A DNA stretch of 64,000 nucleotides from Candidatus Puniceispirillum sp. (GTDB lineage Bacteria; Pseudomonadota; Alphaproteobacteria; Puniceispirillales; Puniceispirillaceae). Numbering within the stretch: the stretch's first letter is position 1; the number at the start of each line of letters is the position of its first letter. The stretch is taken from assembly GCA_028382965.1 (NCBI GenBank), contig JAOEUK010000002.1, positions 166,738 through 230,737 of the forward strand, written 5' to 3'. This document shows, in pieces, positions 1 to 8,902 of this stretch. A model generated the notes under the pieces. The model made no database searches. It was given only the letters and a program-made list of their open reading frames with translations, and was not told where the DNA came from. A program made the position numbers and the translations under genes.

Positions 1-803
1 TGAAAAATAAAGGCTTCTAGGTCCCCCCCCCAAAAGCTAGAGTGAACAAGATCAGCCGAGTCTAACGACATTGCAGAAATTTCAGAGCCATACTGTCCAG
101 CAAATATTTTTGGGAACTGAACATTATCTGAAGCTTTTGAATTAGGCATTATTTGTTTCAGTGTTAAATCAAAGTCACGCCAAGAGTCCTGACCCCAAGC
201 ATAATTCTGCTGGATACCAGTATAACCCTTCATACCTGGAAAGTTCTCCTTTACGTACATTGCCGCTGCCGTGTTGTCAGCTGTCGCGTGAGACATTGTC
301 CTAAATACGTATTGCCTCGGAGCTTCCTCAAAAATACGCGGTGTTCCGCAAGTTGCAAAGATCGTAAACTGCTTTAACTCTTCTGCTATTGGGGCCAGAG
401 CTTGACAATTACCAGACGAAATATAGCCAACAACAGCGTCCACATTGCGCTTTTCTACAAGATTACGATATTCTGCGACCTGTTTGGTTGCGCCGCCACC
501 TTCATCAAGTTCTATCAATGAAGCTGTTGCACCACCGAAACCCTTGGTGTTGTAGGGCGCTGGTAATTTGCCTTTATTAATGGCATCCACAACCATTTTC
601 GCACCATTCATTGCTGGAATGCCAAATGGTCCAGCCGCGCCACCTGTTAAAAAGCTTGGCACTGCAATTGTTATCTGCTCTCCCTCATCTGCGACCGGAG
701 CCGTAGCTTCTTTCTTTTCTTCAGATGGCTTCTCACTAGTAAGCATAAAGGCTACCGCCCCCACAACCAATGCAGCCAGAACCGCAACTAAACCTTTGTT
801 CAT
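1..803 (-). CDS. ABC transporter substrate-binding protein, branched-chain amino acid (LivK) type, partial
   Basis: Periplasmic ligand-binding component of a LivK-type ABC importer; the ligand cannot be told from sequence. The gene starts at the ATG whose complement is 801-803 and stays open to the left edge (about 267 codons), so the C-terminal lobe is missing. A hydrophobic N-terminal segment (residues 4-21) acts as signal or anchor, followed by a Glu/Lys/Ala linker and the start of the type I periplasmic-binding fold (ITIAVPSFLTGGAAGPFG). Later stretches such as GYISSGNCQALAPIAEELKQ and SSFWGGDLEAF are typical of the family. It reads through a run of nine G (complement of 23-31) without losing frame. 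A perfect palindrome lies just upstream. Family assignment is firm, substrate unknown. Confidence 0.85.
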   Translation of the reverse strand, partial: MNKGLVAVLAALVVGAVAFMLTSEKPSEEKKEATAPVADEGEQITIAVPSFLTGGAAGPFGIPAMNGAKMVVDAINKGKLPAPYNTKGFGGATASLIELDEGGGATKQVAEYRNLVEKRNVDAVVGYISSGNCQALAPIAEELKQFTIFATCGTPRIFEEAPRQYVFRTMSHATADNTAAAMYVKENFPGMKGYTGIQQNYAWGQDSWRDFDLTLKQIMPNSKASDNVQFPKIFAGQYGSEISAMSLDSADLVHSSFWGGDLEAFIF

Positions 804-824
804 AAAATCTCTCCCCTAATACTA

Positions 825-845
825 GTGCAATCACTGTGATTGCAC
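825..845. promoter_or_regulatory. 21-bp perfect palindrome upstream of the LivK-type gene
   Basis: Arms GTGCAATCAC and GTGATTGCAC flank a single central T, 22 bases before the start of the binding-protein gene. Symmetry and position fit an operator for a dimeric repressor; a short RNA hairpin in the 5' leader is the alternative. The palindrome is seen directly, its role is inferred. Nothing else was recognised between it and the next gene at 1065. Confidence 0.5.
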
Positions 846-1064
846 ATCGAATACAATGTTCAGGCAAAATGCTAACGCCTTGCGCGTTTATAATTAGAAA
901 GATAATTCTATTTGTACGTCAACCCTAGTAAGACTTCTCACGAAGGTTTTATAATGAGCGGGTTGTCAGCCAAACTTGAATCAGTAAGATAAACAACGTC
1001 ATATTAAACTATTACGACAATATTTTTATTAAAAATTTTTATTTTGTTTTCTGGAATTAATAAC

Positions 1065-2882
1065 ATGCAGACACACAAAACATCCGATTCTAATGATTGC
1101 CGAATGCATGTTTTAAATTGGATTCTCCGTTTCAATCAGGCTTACAGTGAATGTGGACCAAGAACTTTTGACGCAGACGGATTGTTTTTGGAAGAGAGCT
1201 TTTGGCGGGATATGTTGAGTTTAACATGGTTAATCCAAACGTTTTCTGGCACTGAAGATATATTGGCGAATTTGAAAAAATATGTTGTAAAAGAAAAATT
1301 CTGCAACCTACAGATTGATGAGAAAGCTAGTCCGCCACAGTGGGTCAATCGGGCAGGTGTAGACTCTATTGAAGCTGTCATTGAATTTGAAACAAAGGAC
1401 GCAAGATGCCGAGGCATCATCAGGCTATGTCCAGTTATAAAAAAGCCTGAAGACAAGAGAAAAAACCACCACTGGAGTGCATGGACATTTTTTACTGCCA
1501 TCGATGCTCTCAAAGGTTGCAAAGAACAACTTGGCCTCAATCAGCCAACTAACCAGTCTTACTCGCGTGATTTCCATGGTCCAAACTGGCTTGATAGGCG
1601 TGTTTTAGCTCAGCAGTATGATCACCACGATCCAACAGTTTTAGTTATTGGAGGAGGGCAAGCGGGCCTTTCAGTCGCCGCTCGGTTGAACCAACTTGAT
1701 GTTGATACGTTAATCATTGACAGGAACCTTCGCGTTGGTGACAACTGGCGCAAGCGTTATCATGCTTTAACCTTGCACAATCAGCTGCATGTAAACCATC
1801 TTCCTTACATGCCATTTCCTCCAACATGGCCAACATATATACCAAAAGATATGTTGGCACTTTGGTTTGAAACTTACGTTGCCGCGATGGAATTAAATTT
1901 TTGGTCTGGGTGCGAGGTAATTAGTGCCGAATATGATGAGGCCTGCCAGCACTGGCAAGTTGAACTACTTAACTCAGACAGCACAAAACGCACCATATTA
2001 CCGAGGCACGTGATCATGGCAACTGGCGTTAGCGGTATTCCAAACTGGCCAGATATCGAGACCTTGTCTGCTTTTCAGGGAACAGTTATACACTCTAGCC
2101 AGTATCATGATGGAGGCGACTGGTCAGGAAAGCGCGCAATCGTTGTCGGATGTGGGAACAGTGGCCACGATATCTCCCAAGACTTATATTCAAGCGGAGC
2201 AAAAGTGACAATGATCCAGCGCAGCCCTAGCCTTATAGTAAATATAGAGCCAAGCGCACAGTTCCCCTACAAGTTATACGATGAGGGAAAAAGCACTGAT
2301 GAATGTGACTTCATTACCTCATCAATGCCAACACCTCTTGTAAAGGAAGCCCACCGTCAGTTCACAAAAGCAGCGCGCGAAAATGATAGGCCCTTACTTG
2401 ATAGCTTGAAAAAAATTGGTTTTAAGCTTGATTTTGGTGAGGAAGAGACCGGCTGGCAGTTTAAATACCTTACTCGCGGAGGCGGGTATTATTTTAATGT
2501 CGGCTGCTCTGATCTGCTTGCAGAAGGGAAGATTGACCTTGTTCAATATGATCAGATCAACAAGTTTATAAAGAATGGAATGATGCTCGCAGATGGGCGT
2601 CATATTGATGCAGATATCATTGTATTGGCAACGGGCTATAAACCACAGGAGTTTTTAATTAAAAAAATCTTTGGCGAGGACATAGCAGCAAGTATTGGTC
2701 CGATTTGGGGCTTTGGCGATGGACAAGAACTTCGGAACATGTATTGCCAAACTAAACAGCCAGGGCTGTGGTTTATTGCTGGCAGCTTTGCGCAATGTCG
2801 CATTAATTCAAAATATTTAGCATTACAGATCAAGGCACTAGAAGAACGCCTTATACCCCCACAAGAACAATTAAAATTATGA
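1065..2882 (+). CDS. FAD-dependent monooxygenase/oxidoreductase with N-terminal NTF2-like domain
   Basis: Flavin-containing monooxygenase-type enzyme expected to bind FAD and NADPH; substrate unknown. The first ~165 residues resemble an NTF2-like domain, then a Rossmann FAD motif (GGGQAG, residues 196-201), an FMO-like FxGxxxHS stretch (about 337-344), a second dinucleotide motif (GCGNSG, about 362-367) and the late VLATGYKP motif. A TTG 21 bases upstream is in frame, but ATG 1065 was chosen because a GGA lies about 8 bases before it. At 605 residues it is longer than plain FMOs because of the fused N-terminus. An enol-lactonase-like hydrolase follows after 46 bases, so the two may act in one catabolic route. 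Confidence 0.75.
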   Translation: MQTHKTSDSNDCRMHVLNWILRFNQAYSECGPRTFDADGLFLEESFWRDMLSLTWLIQTFSGTEDILANLKKYVVKEKFCNLQIDEKASPPQWVNRAGVDSIEAVIEFETKDARCRGIIRLCPVIKKPEDKRKNHHWSAWTFFTAIDALKGCKEQLGLNQPTNQSYSRDFHGPNWLDRRVLAQQYDHHDPTVLVIGGGQAGLSVAARLNQLDVDTLIIDRNLRVGDNWRKRYHALTLHNQLHVNHLPYMPFPPTWPTYIPKDMLALWFETYVAAMELNFWSGCEVISAEYDEACQHWQVELLNSDSTKRTILPRHVIMATGVSGIPNWPDIETLSAFQGTVIHSSQYHDGGDWSGKRAIVVGCGNSGHDISQDLYSSGAKVTMIQRSPSLIVNIEPSAQFPYKLYDEGKSTDECDFITSSMPTPLVKEAHRQFTKAARENDRPLLDSLKKIGFKLDFGEEETGWQFKYLTRGGGYYFNVGCSDLLAEGKIDLVQYDQINKFIKNGMMLADGRHIDADIIVLATGYKPQEFLIKKIFGEDIAASIGPIWGFGDGQELRNMYCQTKQPGLWFIAGSFAQCRINSKYLALQIKALEERLIPPQEQLKL

Positions 2883-2928
2883 CAAAATAATAACCATTCT
2901 TATTACTTTTTTTCTTAAAAAGCGAGAC

Positions 2929-3723
2929 ATGAACATGAAATTTGCAACAATCAACGGTACGTCTATTCATTATCAGTTTGAAGATGCTGGAGTTGGTAAC
3001 CCACTAATCGTTTTTTCCAATTCTCTTGCCACTGATTTTCGTATTTGGCAAGACTGCGTGGACGAACTATCAGCTGACTATAGTATTCTGCGATATGACA
3101 AACGGGGGCATGGCCTATCTGGCTTAGGAAGCCCACCCTATAAAATAGCCGACCATATTAATGATCTAGTTGGATTGATGGATTATCTTAAACTATCTGG
3201 TGCTGTTGTGGTTGGTTTGTCAGTTGGTGGCTTGATTGCTCAAGGCCTGTATCATGCGCGTCCCGATCTTGCGAAAGCTCTCATTCTTTGTGATACAGCT
3301 GCTAAAATTGGTAATACAGACATGTGGAATGATCGAATTAATATAGCTCGTGATGACGGTATGGGGGCACTGGTTGATGCCAATATGCAACGCTGGTTTT
3401 CACCCACATTTCACAAAGAGTGTACAACTGAACTTCAAGGTTTTATTGCAATGTTTACTAGGACTCCTGTTGAGGGCTACATCGGCACAAGCATAGCCAT
3501 TCGCGATGCTGATTTTCGAGAACAAGCAGCAAATATTTCTGTCCCGACTATCTGTGTTGTGGGCGATCAGGATGGAGCAACACCCCCCAACCTAGTAAGC
3601 GACACAGCCAATATGATTCCCGGTGCAAAATTTGAAATAATAAAAGATGCTGGCCATATCCCCTGCGCCGAGCAACCTGCAGCTATCATTAAAATAATAC
3701 GTAATATGGTTGCATCCAGTTAG
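2929..3723 (+). CDS. alpha/beta hydrolase, 3-oxoadipate enol-lactonase (PcaD) like
   Basis: Serine hydrolase of the alpha/beta fold, 264 residues, the usual size for PcaD-type enol-lactonases. The nucleophile elbow GLSVGG puts the catalytic Ser at 98; GDQDGATPP supplies the acid (Asp215) and AGHIPCAEQP the His (243). Many PcaD relatives act on other lactones or esters, and no protocatechuate-pathway genes are nearby, so the exact substrate is uncertain. It lies 46 bases downstream of the FAD monooxygenase on the same strand; a monooxygenase that makes an ester or lactone followed by a hydrolase that opens it is a plausible pairing, but inferred. Confidence 0.7.
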   Translation: MNMKFATINGTSIHYQFEDAGVGNPLIVFSNSLATDFRIWQDCVDELSADYSILRYDKRGHGLSGLGSPPYKIADHINDLVGLMDYLKLSGAVVVGLSVGGLIAQGLYHARPDLAKALILCDTAAKIGNTDMWNDRINIARDDGMGALVDANMQRWFSPTFHKECTTELQGFIAMFTRTPVEGYIGTSIAIRDADFREQAANISVPTICVVGDQDGATPPNLVSDTANMIPGAKFEIIKDAGHIPCAEQPAAIIKIIRNMVASS

Positions 3724-3767
3724 CCACCACAAGGCAAACTAAGTAATAGACCATCTCCAACTAGCTG

Positions 3768-4390
3768 CTAGGCACGCTTGGCACGGCGTGGCTGTGCTGC
3801 AATGACTGAGTCAACTGAAGGCCGTGCTCGCATTTCATCAAGAAGTGCGCTCAACCTTGGACGACTTTCACGCATGGCCGCCTTATTAAGGTCCCAGCGG
3901 GAAAGCATAAAAAAATAGAAATCTGCAGCGGTAAGGGTTGATCCACAAACATATGGATCAATGACACTTTCAAAGTGGTCAAATATAATCTGATGTTCCG
4001 CGCGTGCCATCCGCTTGATGGATTCAAAGGCTACTTCATCACCATAATATTTGGTATGGTGCTGGCGATGATATGCTGGATATACAGATGTTGCTAAAAG
4101 TGCTAAATATTGATGGTATGTATCGCTTAAAGGCGTATTTTTTTTGGTGACATCTCATTATATCGAGTAGTGATATGATTAATAATAGCAAGCGTTTCAT
4201 AGATCTGCGTTCCATCAGGGCAGATGAGTACAGGGATCCGACCAAGGGGATTTGCCGCCTTAAAATTAGGGCTTTTTACTTCAGCAGGAGTTGGAAATGA
4301 AATTTCATAATCAACATTGACTTCACGAAGAAGAAATTCAGCAATCAATGAGCCAGCCCCGGGCCGACCAATAACATGATAATGTCCCAT
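3768..4390 (-). pseudogene. glutathione S-transferase split by a -1 frameshift at an A8 run
   Basis: The N-terminal thioredoxin-like half (from the start complementary to 4388-4390; GRPGAGSLIAEFLLREV, NPLGRIPVLI) ends at a stop soon after a run of eight A on the coding strand (complement of 4138-4145). Adding one A restores a frame that reads SDTYHQYLALLATSVYPAYH and on through KYYGDEVAFESIKRMARAEH into the C-terminal helical half ending at 3768. The joined product would be 207 residues, normal for a GST. The break may be a sequencing or assembly error, a recent mutation, or recoding: A-AAA-AAA is a good -1 slippery site and a run of eight A also favours transcript slippage. The helical half is otherwise intact. 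Confidence 0.75.
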
Positions 4391-4539
4391 TCTATTCCCT
4401 TCTCTAAAAACTGCTAAATGATATAAAGGATCACAATAGGTTAGTCTCTATTGAACCTTTATATCTGTCTTGTCTGGTACTGTATCTATAGTTAGTCTTA
4501 CGATATTGTCACTCTACATCGCTCGCATAGGCAAGTATC

Positions 4540-5703
4540 ATGTTTAATTCTGCTGTCACCAATCTAAATGCCCCACCTGTTTCAATCGTCCTCAACTGGA
4601 AGTTGTCCTACGACGGCGGGAAGGGTCCATTGATTGATATGAGTCAAGCCGTTCCAGGTTATGCCGCTCATGCTGAAATTTTAGCATCACTCTCGCTCGC
4701 AGCAGCTGATCCTGAATTAGCTCGCTATGGGCCTGTCGAGGGTGATCTTGATTTTCGATCGGCATATGCTGATCATGTAAGTCAAATTTACAATGCCCCA
4801 ATCGACGTCAGCGAAGTGCAGGTTACATCTGGCTGTAACCAAGCCTTTGTTGCCGCAGCCCTTGCAGTAGCGGGTCAAGGGAAAAGCATCTTGATGATGC
4901 GCCCCTGTTATTTTAATCACGAATCAGCTCTTGGAATGCTCGGCATTGGAATTGATTATGTTGACGGTGATATCAATAAAGGTTTGCTGCCCTCTATTGA
5001 GGCAATCGAAGCTAACATTGGGCCAAAAACAAGCGCCATAGCAATTGTCAGTCCAAATAACCCAACAGGCAGCATCTATCCTGCCTCTCTCTTAGATGAC
5101 ATTCTTGATTTATGTAAACACCACAAAATCTGGCTGATTCTTGATGAAACATATAGGGATTTTTTGCCAATGGATATGGATTTTCCTCACCAATTATTCG
5201 CACATAATAGCTGGCAATCAAACCTTATACAGCTATACAGTTTTTCCAAATCATACTGCCTTCCAGGGCACCGGCTAGGCGCTATCGTCGCAGGCTCACA
5301 AGCGATCAATCAACTAGCAAAGATAATTGATAACATACAAATTTGTGCACCTCGTGTAGCGCAATATGCGCTAACCCCAATGTTAGCTTCAATGGCTCAG
5401 TGGCGGCAAAAAAACCGTGAGAAAATTGCTTTGCGCGCAGCTGTATTCAAAAGTGTGATTGGTGATTTGCCCGAATGGGACCTTCTTAGCAGCGGAGCCT
5501 ATTTTGGATATGTGCGCCACCCCTACACTGGCATTGGGTCGCGGCAAGTTGCCGAGAGCCTTGCTGTCAAAGCTGGTATACTTGTTATCCCAGGCGCATT
5601 TTTTGGAGCTGGCCAGGACGGTGCCCTTCGGTTTGCTTTTGCCAATGCTGGACGCGATGTAATTGGTCAGCTTGGTGACCGGCTCGCCTCAACAACGCTT
5701 TAA
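4540..5703 (+). CDS. PLP-dependent aminotransferase, class I/II
   Basis: Fold-type I aminotransferase of 387 residues. Visible family motifs are SPNNPTG (171-177, with the Asn that contacts PLP), LDETYRDF (Asp202 and Tyr205 around the cofactor), SFSKSY with the Schiff-base lysine at 237, and GHRLG with Arg245. The sequence resembles the aspartate/aromatic aminotransferase-like group; the amino donor and acceptor cannot be set. It is divergent from the broken GST and converges with the GH84 gene after a 20-base gap. Confidence 0.8.
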   Translation: MFNSAVTNLNAPPVSIVLNWKLSYDGGKGPLIDMSQAVPGYAAHAEILASLSLAAADPELARYGPVEGDLDFRSAYADHVSQIYNAPIDVSEVQVTSGCNQAFVAAALAVAGQGKSILMMRPCYFNHESALGMLGIGIDYVDGDINKGLLPSIEAIEANIGPKTSAIAIVSPNNPTGSIYPASLLDDILDLCKHHKIWLILDETYRDFLPMDMDFPHQLFAHNSWQSNLIQLYSFSKSYCLPGHRLGAIVAGSQAINQLAKIIDNIQICAPRVAQYALTPMLASMAQWRQKNREKIALRAAVFKSVIGDLPEWDLLSSGAYFGYVRHPYTGIGSRQVAESLAVKAGILVIPGAFFGAGQDGALRFAFANAGRDVIGQLGDRLASTTL

Positions 5704-5723
5704 AAACCCAGGCGCTGCAGCAT

Positions 5724-6878
5724 TTATTTTATTCCAGAAGCGCCTAACTGAATGGTAAGAGGCCAAAGTTGAGTCTTTTTAATACGTTCAAAAGGTAATT
5801 GCGCATCGGCCATTAAAATGTCCTGCTTTAGTCCCATCATACTGCTATACCATTCACGTTGAAGTGGTGACTTCCATCGCCACAACAAGAGCTCTAATGC
5901 AGTTAGTGCATCTTCTTGAGATGGCATGTCAAAGGAAGAATTAAAGCCATGTGGTGCATCAAAATAATAGGCAATATCAAAAAACGCATCAGGCACACCT
6001 GCATTACTGATCACTTCACACCAAGCTTCCTTACCCCCAGGCAGACCTCGCCCACCACGATTTTGCGCTACTACCATTAAGTTTATAAGCAACAAATCAG
6101 TTTGAACCATACCAGTTAGGTTTAACATCACATTAGGATGGCTAACTACCCGCCACGGCCCCAGAAATAAACGTCTCGGGCAATAATCATTGGCATAAAA
6201 ATTATCCCAAAGAATTACTTTAGTAGGATCAAGATAGCCGCTGTCATCATGATTTGGCAGCTTTGCAATAATTTCTTCACCGCAATAAACAACCTTACGG
6301 TGAGGGTCCAGATTGCTGACCAGATCTTTCAGGTAAGCTATTGATTGAAGATCATCAAAAGTAATCAGACAATCTGCATAAATACGTGGCACCACGATAA
6401 CTGGCACATCAAGGGCTTCTCCAAGCTTATTTGTCAAAATTGCATGCGCTTCTCCTTCACTTTTGAAACTACCTGCTCTTAAGTCAAAATCAGCTGCAAT
6501 ATCATCCATCATCAGTGCAATAAAATCAGCCCCGCACGCCACAAACTGGCGCGCTTTTTTTAGTAGAATTGTAAAATCAGAGCTAGCATCATGCGCATGC
6601 GTCAGACTAGAAAATTCAAAATCCAAACCAGGCGCAATACCAGCAATCACCTGAACATTAATAGCTCTTGCAATGTCAGTGAACTTTCCAAAGGCGTGAT
6701 TCCACGCTGGATCATATGGCTTGCGCCAAAACTGCCTATGACGATCGTCTTCCTTCGGCGCATAGAAGTAGCTGGTCATGCCTGCCGATGCCACCGCATT
6801 GAGAAGATGAGCACGTTCTTCCCATTGAAGAAGCTTTCCGTAATACCCTTCAATATAGCCGGTAAATTGACGCGTCAT
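5724..6878 (-). CDS. GH84-family beta-N-acetylglucosaminidase, leaderless
   Basis: Retaining beta-N-acetylhexosaminidase of the GH84 (O-GlcNAcase/NagJ-like) family, which uses substrate-assisted catalysis. Motifs: GYIEGYYG at 7-14, FYAPKEDDRHRQFWR at about 38-52, and the catalytic Asp pair in MMDDI (125-126). At 384 residues it is close to a bare catalytic domain, and it has no signal peptide, so it should be cytosolic; many bacterial GH84 enzymes are large and secreted. It opens a peptidoglycan-recycling island and is divergent from a PIG-L deacetylase. No GH3 NagZ is visible, so a NagZ-like job (cutting GlcNAc from anhydro-MurNAc) is proposed; that is inference. Family call strong. Confidence 0.8.
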   Translation of the reverse strand: MTRQFTGYIEGYYGKLLQWEERAHLLNAVASAGMTSYFYAPKEDDRHRQFWRKPYDPAWNHAFGKFTDIARAINVQVIAGIAPGLDFEFSSLTHAHDASSDFTILLKKARQFVACGADFIALMMDDIAADFDLRAGSFKSEGEAHAILTNKLGEALDVPVIVVPRIYADCLITFDDLQSIAYLKDLVSNLDPHRKVVYCGEEIIAKLPNHDDSGYLDPTKVILWDNFYANDYCPRRLFLGPWRVVSHPNVMLNLTGMVQTDLLLINLMVVAQNRGGRGLPGGKEAWCEVISNAGVPDAFFDIAYYFDAPHGFNSSFDMPSQEDALTALELLLWRWKSPLQREWYSSMMGLKQDILMADAQLPFERIKKTQLWPLTIQLGASGIK

Positions 6879-7040
6879 TTATTCTCATAACCTAAATAGT
6901 TTATTGCGGTGTCAAAAATTGTTATTTTGAACTGGCGTTACTTTCGTTAACGTGCATTCATTAAACCCTATTTCTTGGCGAAAGCAAAATGTTGTAACGA
7001 CGTTTCAGCGCTTCTTAATAAATGAAAGCGAGGTCAAAAT

Positions 7041-7730
7041 ATGAACATTGTGGCGATTGGCGCACATCCTGATGATCTTGAAATCTTTGCTTATGGATTT
7101 CTAGCAGCAGCAACTGCACGCGGTGACCACCTATATCTTGGAGTTGCGACAGATGGAGCTGCTGGTGGTGTTAGTCCAGGGCCAAAATTAGCCAGACAAC
7201 GCGCAAAAGAAACCGTGGCTGGGCTTGCTTTACTTGGTACGCCAACCCTTCTTGACTTGCCTGACGGTGATCTTGTAAATGCCCCAAAGGCTCGTGAGAA
7301 AATTACTGATTTCATTCGAAGTAGCTCTCCTGATCTTGTCATTACTCATGCACCAGAAGACTATCATCCAGACCATCGTGCTCTATCTTCTTTTGTTGTT
7401 GATGCAGCGGGTTTTATTTGTCCAGTTTTATTTTGTGACACATTAATGGGAGTAGGCTTTAATCCAGATTATTATGTCGATATCAGCCTACACTTCGATG
7501 ATAAAAAAAATGCCATCATGGCCCACCATAGCCAGGAACCAGCACGCTTTGTCAGTGCAAGCAACATTATGAACAGGTTTAGAGCTGCGCAATGCAATGC
7601 ACCAGAAGATCATTTTGCGGAGGCATACCGCGTGGATAGCCGCTTTCCCTTTGCCGATATCCGTGACCTATTACCACCGCCACCACCATATCGCCCCTTC
7701 TATGTGCCAGGTTCAAACGCTCTAATCTAA
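7041..7730 (+). CDS. PIG-L/LmbE-family deacetylase
   Basis: Zinc-dependent N-deacetylase of the PIG-L family, which typically removes acetyl from GlcNAc-containing substrates. The metal/catalytic motif AHPDDLE is at 8-14 and a second metal-ligand region, DYHPDHRA, lies near residues 111-118. Length (229) is normal and there is no signal peptide. ATG 7041 has a GAGG about 8 bases upstream. It sits between GH84 and anmK and overlaps the end of convergent anmK by 4 bases. Deacetylating GlcNAc released during cell-wall recycling would fit, but the substrate is not shown. Confidence 0.8.
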   Translation: MNIVAIGAHPDDLEIFAYGFLAAATARGDHLYLGVATDGAAGGVSPGPKLARQRAKETVAGLALLGTPTLLDLPDGDLVNAPKAREKITDFIRSSSPDLVITHAPEDYHPDHRALSSFVVDAAGFICPVLFCDTLMGVGFNPDYYVDISLHFDDKKNAIMAHHSQEPARFVSASNIMNRFRAAQCNAPEDHFAEAYRVDSRFPFADIRDLLPPPPPYRPFYVPGSNALI

Positions 7731-8860
7731 ACAGGTTTTAGCAACCTACCGCCACACACCGGATGGCGGCATCCAGTTGTTGCTGGAAATGAAGTTGATA
7801 ATCCAGCTTGATAGCGAGCTGCTAAAAATGCCATCAATTCAGCTTCTAGCATATCTGGCCTAAAAATTGTCTGGGTTGTTTCAAAATTGGCATCATAGAT
7901 TTGTGCTCCAAAACGTTTGCGCAACAGTGACAGAAGGCAAAGATTTTGTCTGCCACCGCCAGCTATTAAAATAGAACGTGGCCGTGTTGGTAATCGATCA
8001 ATTGCAACGCCAATGCTCTGTGCCGTAAAAAGGGCAATGTTTGCCATTGCATTTCTTGTTGATTTTGCTAACAAGCGTTGATCATTGAGGCAATGATGAA
8101 AAGCTTGTCTATCAAGTGATTTTGGCCAGTTGGCGGCAAAAAAAGGCATTTTCATCCAATCATCAACAAGTGTTTGATCCGCGACGCCACTTGCAGCGAG
8201 AGCACCACTTTCATCAAAGTTGACACCGCAATGTTGCCGCATATAATCATCCATTAGGGCGTTGCCAGGTCCTGTATCAAAACCAATCAAGTCATCTTTA
8301 CCATCAAACCAAGTTAAATTGGCAACACCACCAATATTCAACAAAACAGATGGAAAACTAACACCTAGCCTAGAAAGCATCGCAGCATGAAACACTGGTG
8401 CCAAGGGTGCACCTTGTCCACCTGCGGCCATATCCGCGCGCCGAACGTCATGAACGACTGGAAGCTTTGTCAATTGCGCCAGTAATGCAGCATCACCAAG
8501 TTGGATCGTATCTCGGCCAAGTGGGTGTCCATCATTACCCGATGGATTGTGATATACAGTTTGCCCATGAAATCCAATGAGACCAGGGGTAAAACCGCCT
8601 GCATCAATGAGCTGCATAACTGCATTTGCATGATCTTCAGCGATCATCTGGTCTAGAATACCTTGCACAGGCTCATTTCGCATATGAGCGACAGGATTTG
8701 AGACAGCTTCCCAGATGCCATCCCGCGTTTCCTTCCGGTAATCATAAACACCATGATAATCAAGCGACCTGAATCTTTCACCGTCTGTTTCAAGAACTGC
8801 TGCATCTATGCCATCTGCACTCGTTCCAGACATCAAGCCAATTACAACCATATCTGTCAT
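7727..8860 (-). CDS. anmK: anhydro-N-acetylmuramic acid kinase
   Basis: AnmK phosphorylates and opens 1,6-anhydro-MurNAc to MurNAc-6-phosphate, an ATP-dependent cytosolic step of peptidoglycan recycling. The family signature MSGTSADGIDAAVLE is at the N-terminus, with HDVRRADMAAGGQGAPLAP, NIGGVANLTW and FDTGPGNALMD following in the usual order. 377 residues is the normal length. It is divergent from murQ, the next enzyme of the pathway, with only 42 bases between the starts, so the two probably share a control region. Confidence 0.95.
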   Translation of the reverse strand: MTDMVVIGLMSGTSADGIDAAVLETDGERFRSLDYHGVYDYRKETRDGIWEAVSNPVAHMRNEPVQGILDQMIAEDHANAVMQLIDAGGFTPGLIGFHGQTVYHNPSGNDGHPLGRDTIQLGDAALLAQLTKLPVVHDVRRADMAAGGQGAPLAPVFHAAMLSRLGVSFPSVLLNIGGVANLTWFDGKDDLIGFDTGPGNALMDDYMRQHCGVNFDESGALAASGVADQTLVDDWMKMPFFAANWPKSLDRQAFHHCLNDQRLLAKSTRNAMANIALFTAQSIGVAIDRLPTRPRSILIAGGGRQNLCLLSLLRKRFGAQIYDANFETTQTIFRPDMLEAELMAFLAARYQAGLSTSFPATTGCRHPVCGGRLLKPV

Positions 8861-8902
8861 GTGTATCTTCTCTTTTTCACTGCACAGCGCTATAGTGAAC
8901 TG

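Noticed and set aside
389..819. Two forward frames at the left edge
   Set aside because: They are antisense to the LivK-type gene, which reads clearly on the reverse strand to the edge.
4039..4245. Separate small gene inside the GST region
   Set aside because: It is the out-of-frame read across the frameshift region of the GST.
7727..7730. Four-base overlap of PIG-L and AnmK ends (also uppP and the NDUFA9-like gene at 55753-55756) as a sign of error
   Set aside because: Short convergent 3' overlaps are normal in compact genomes and both proteins are full length.
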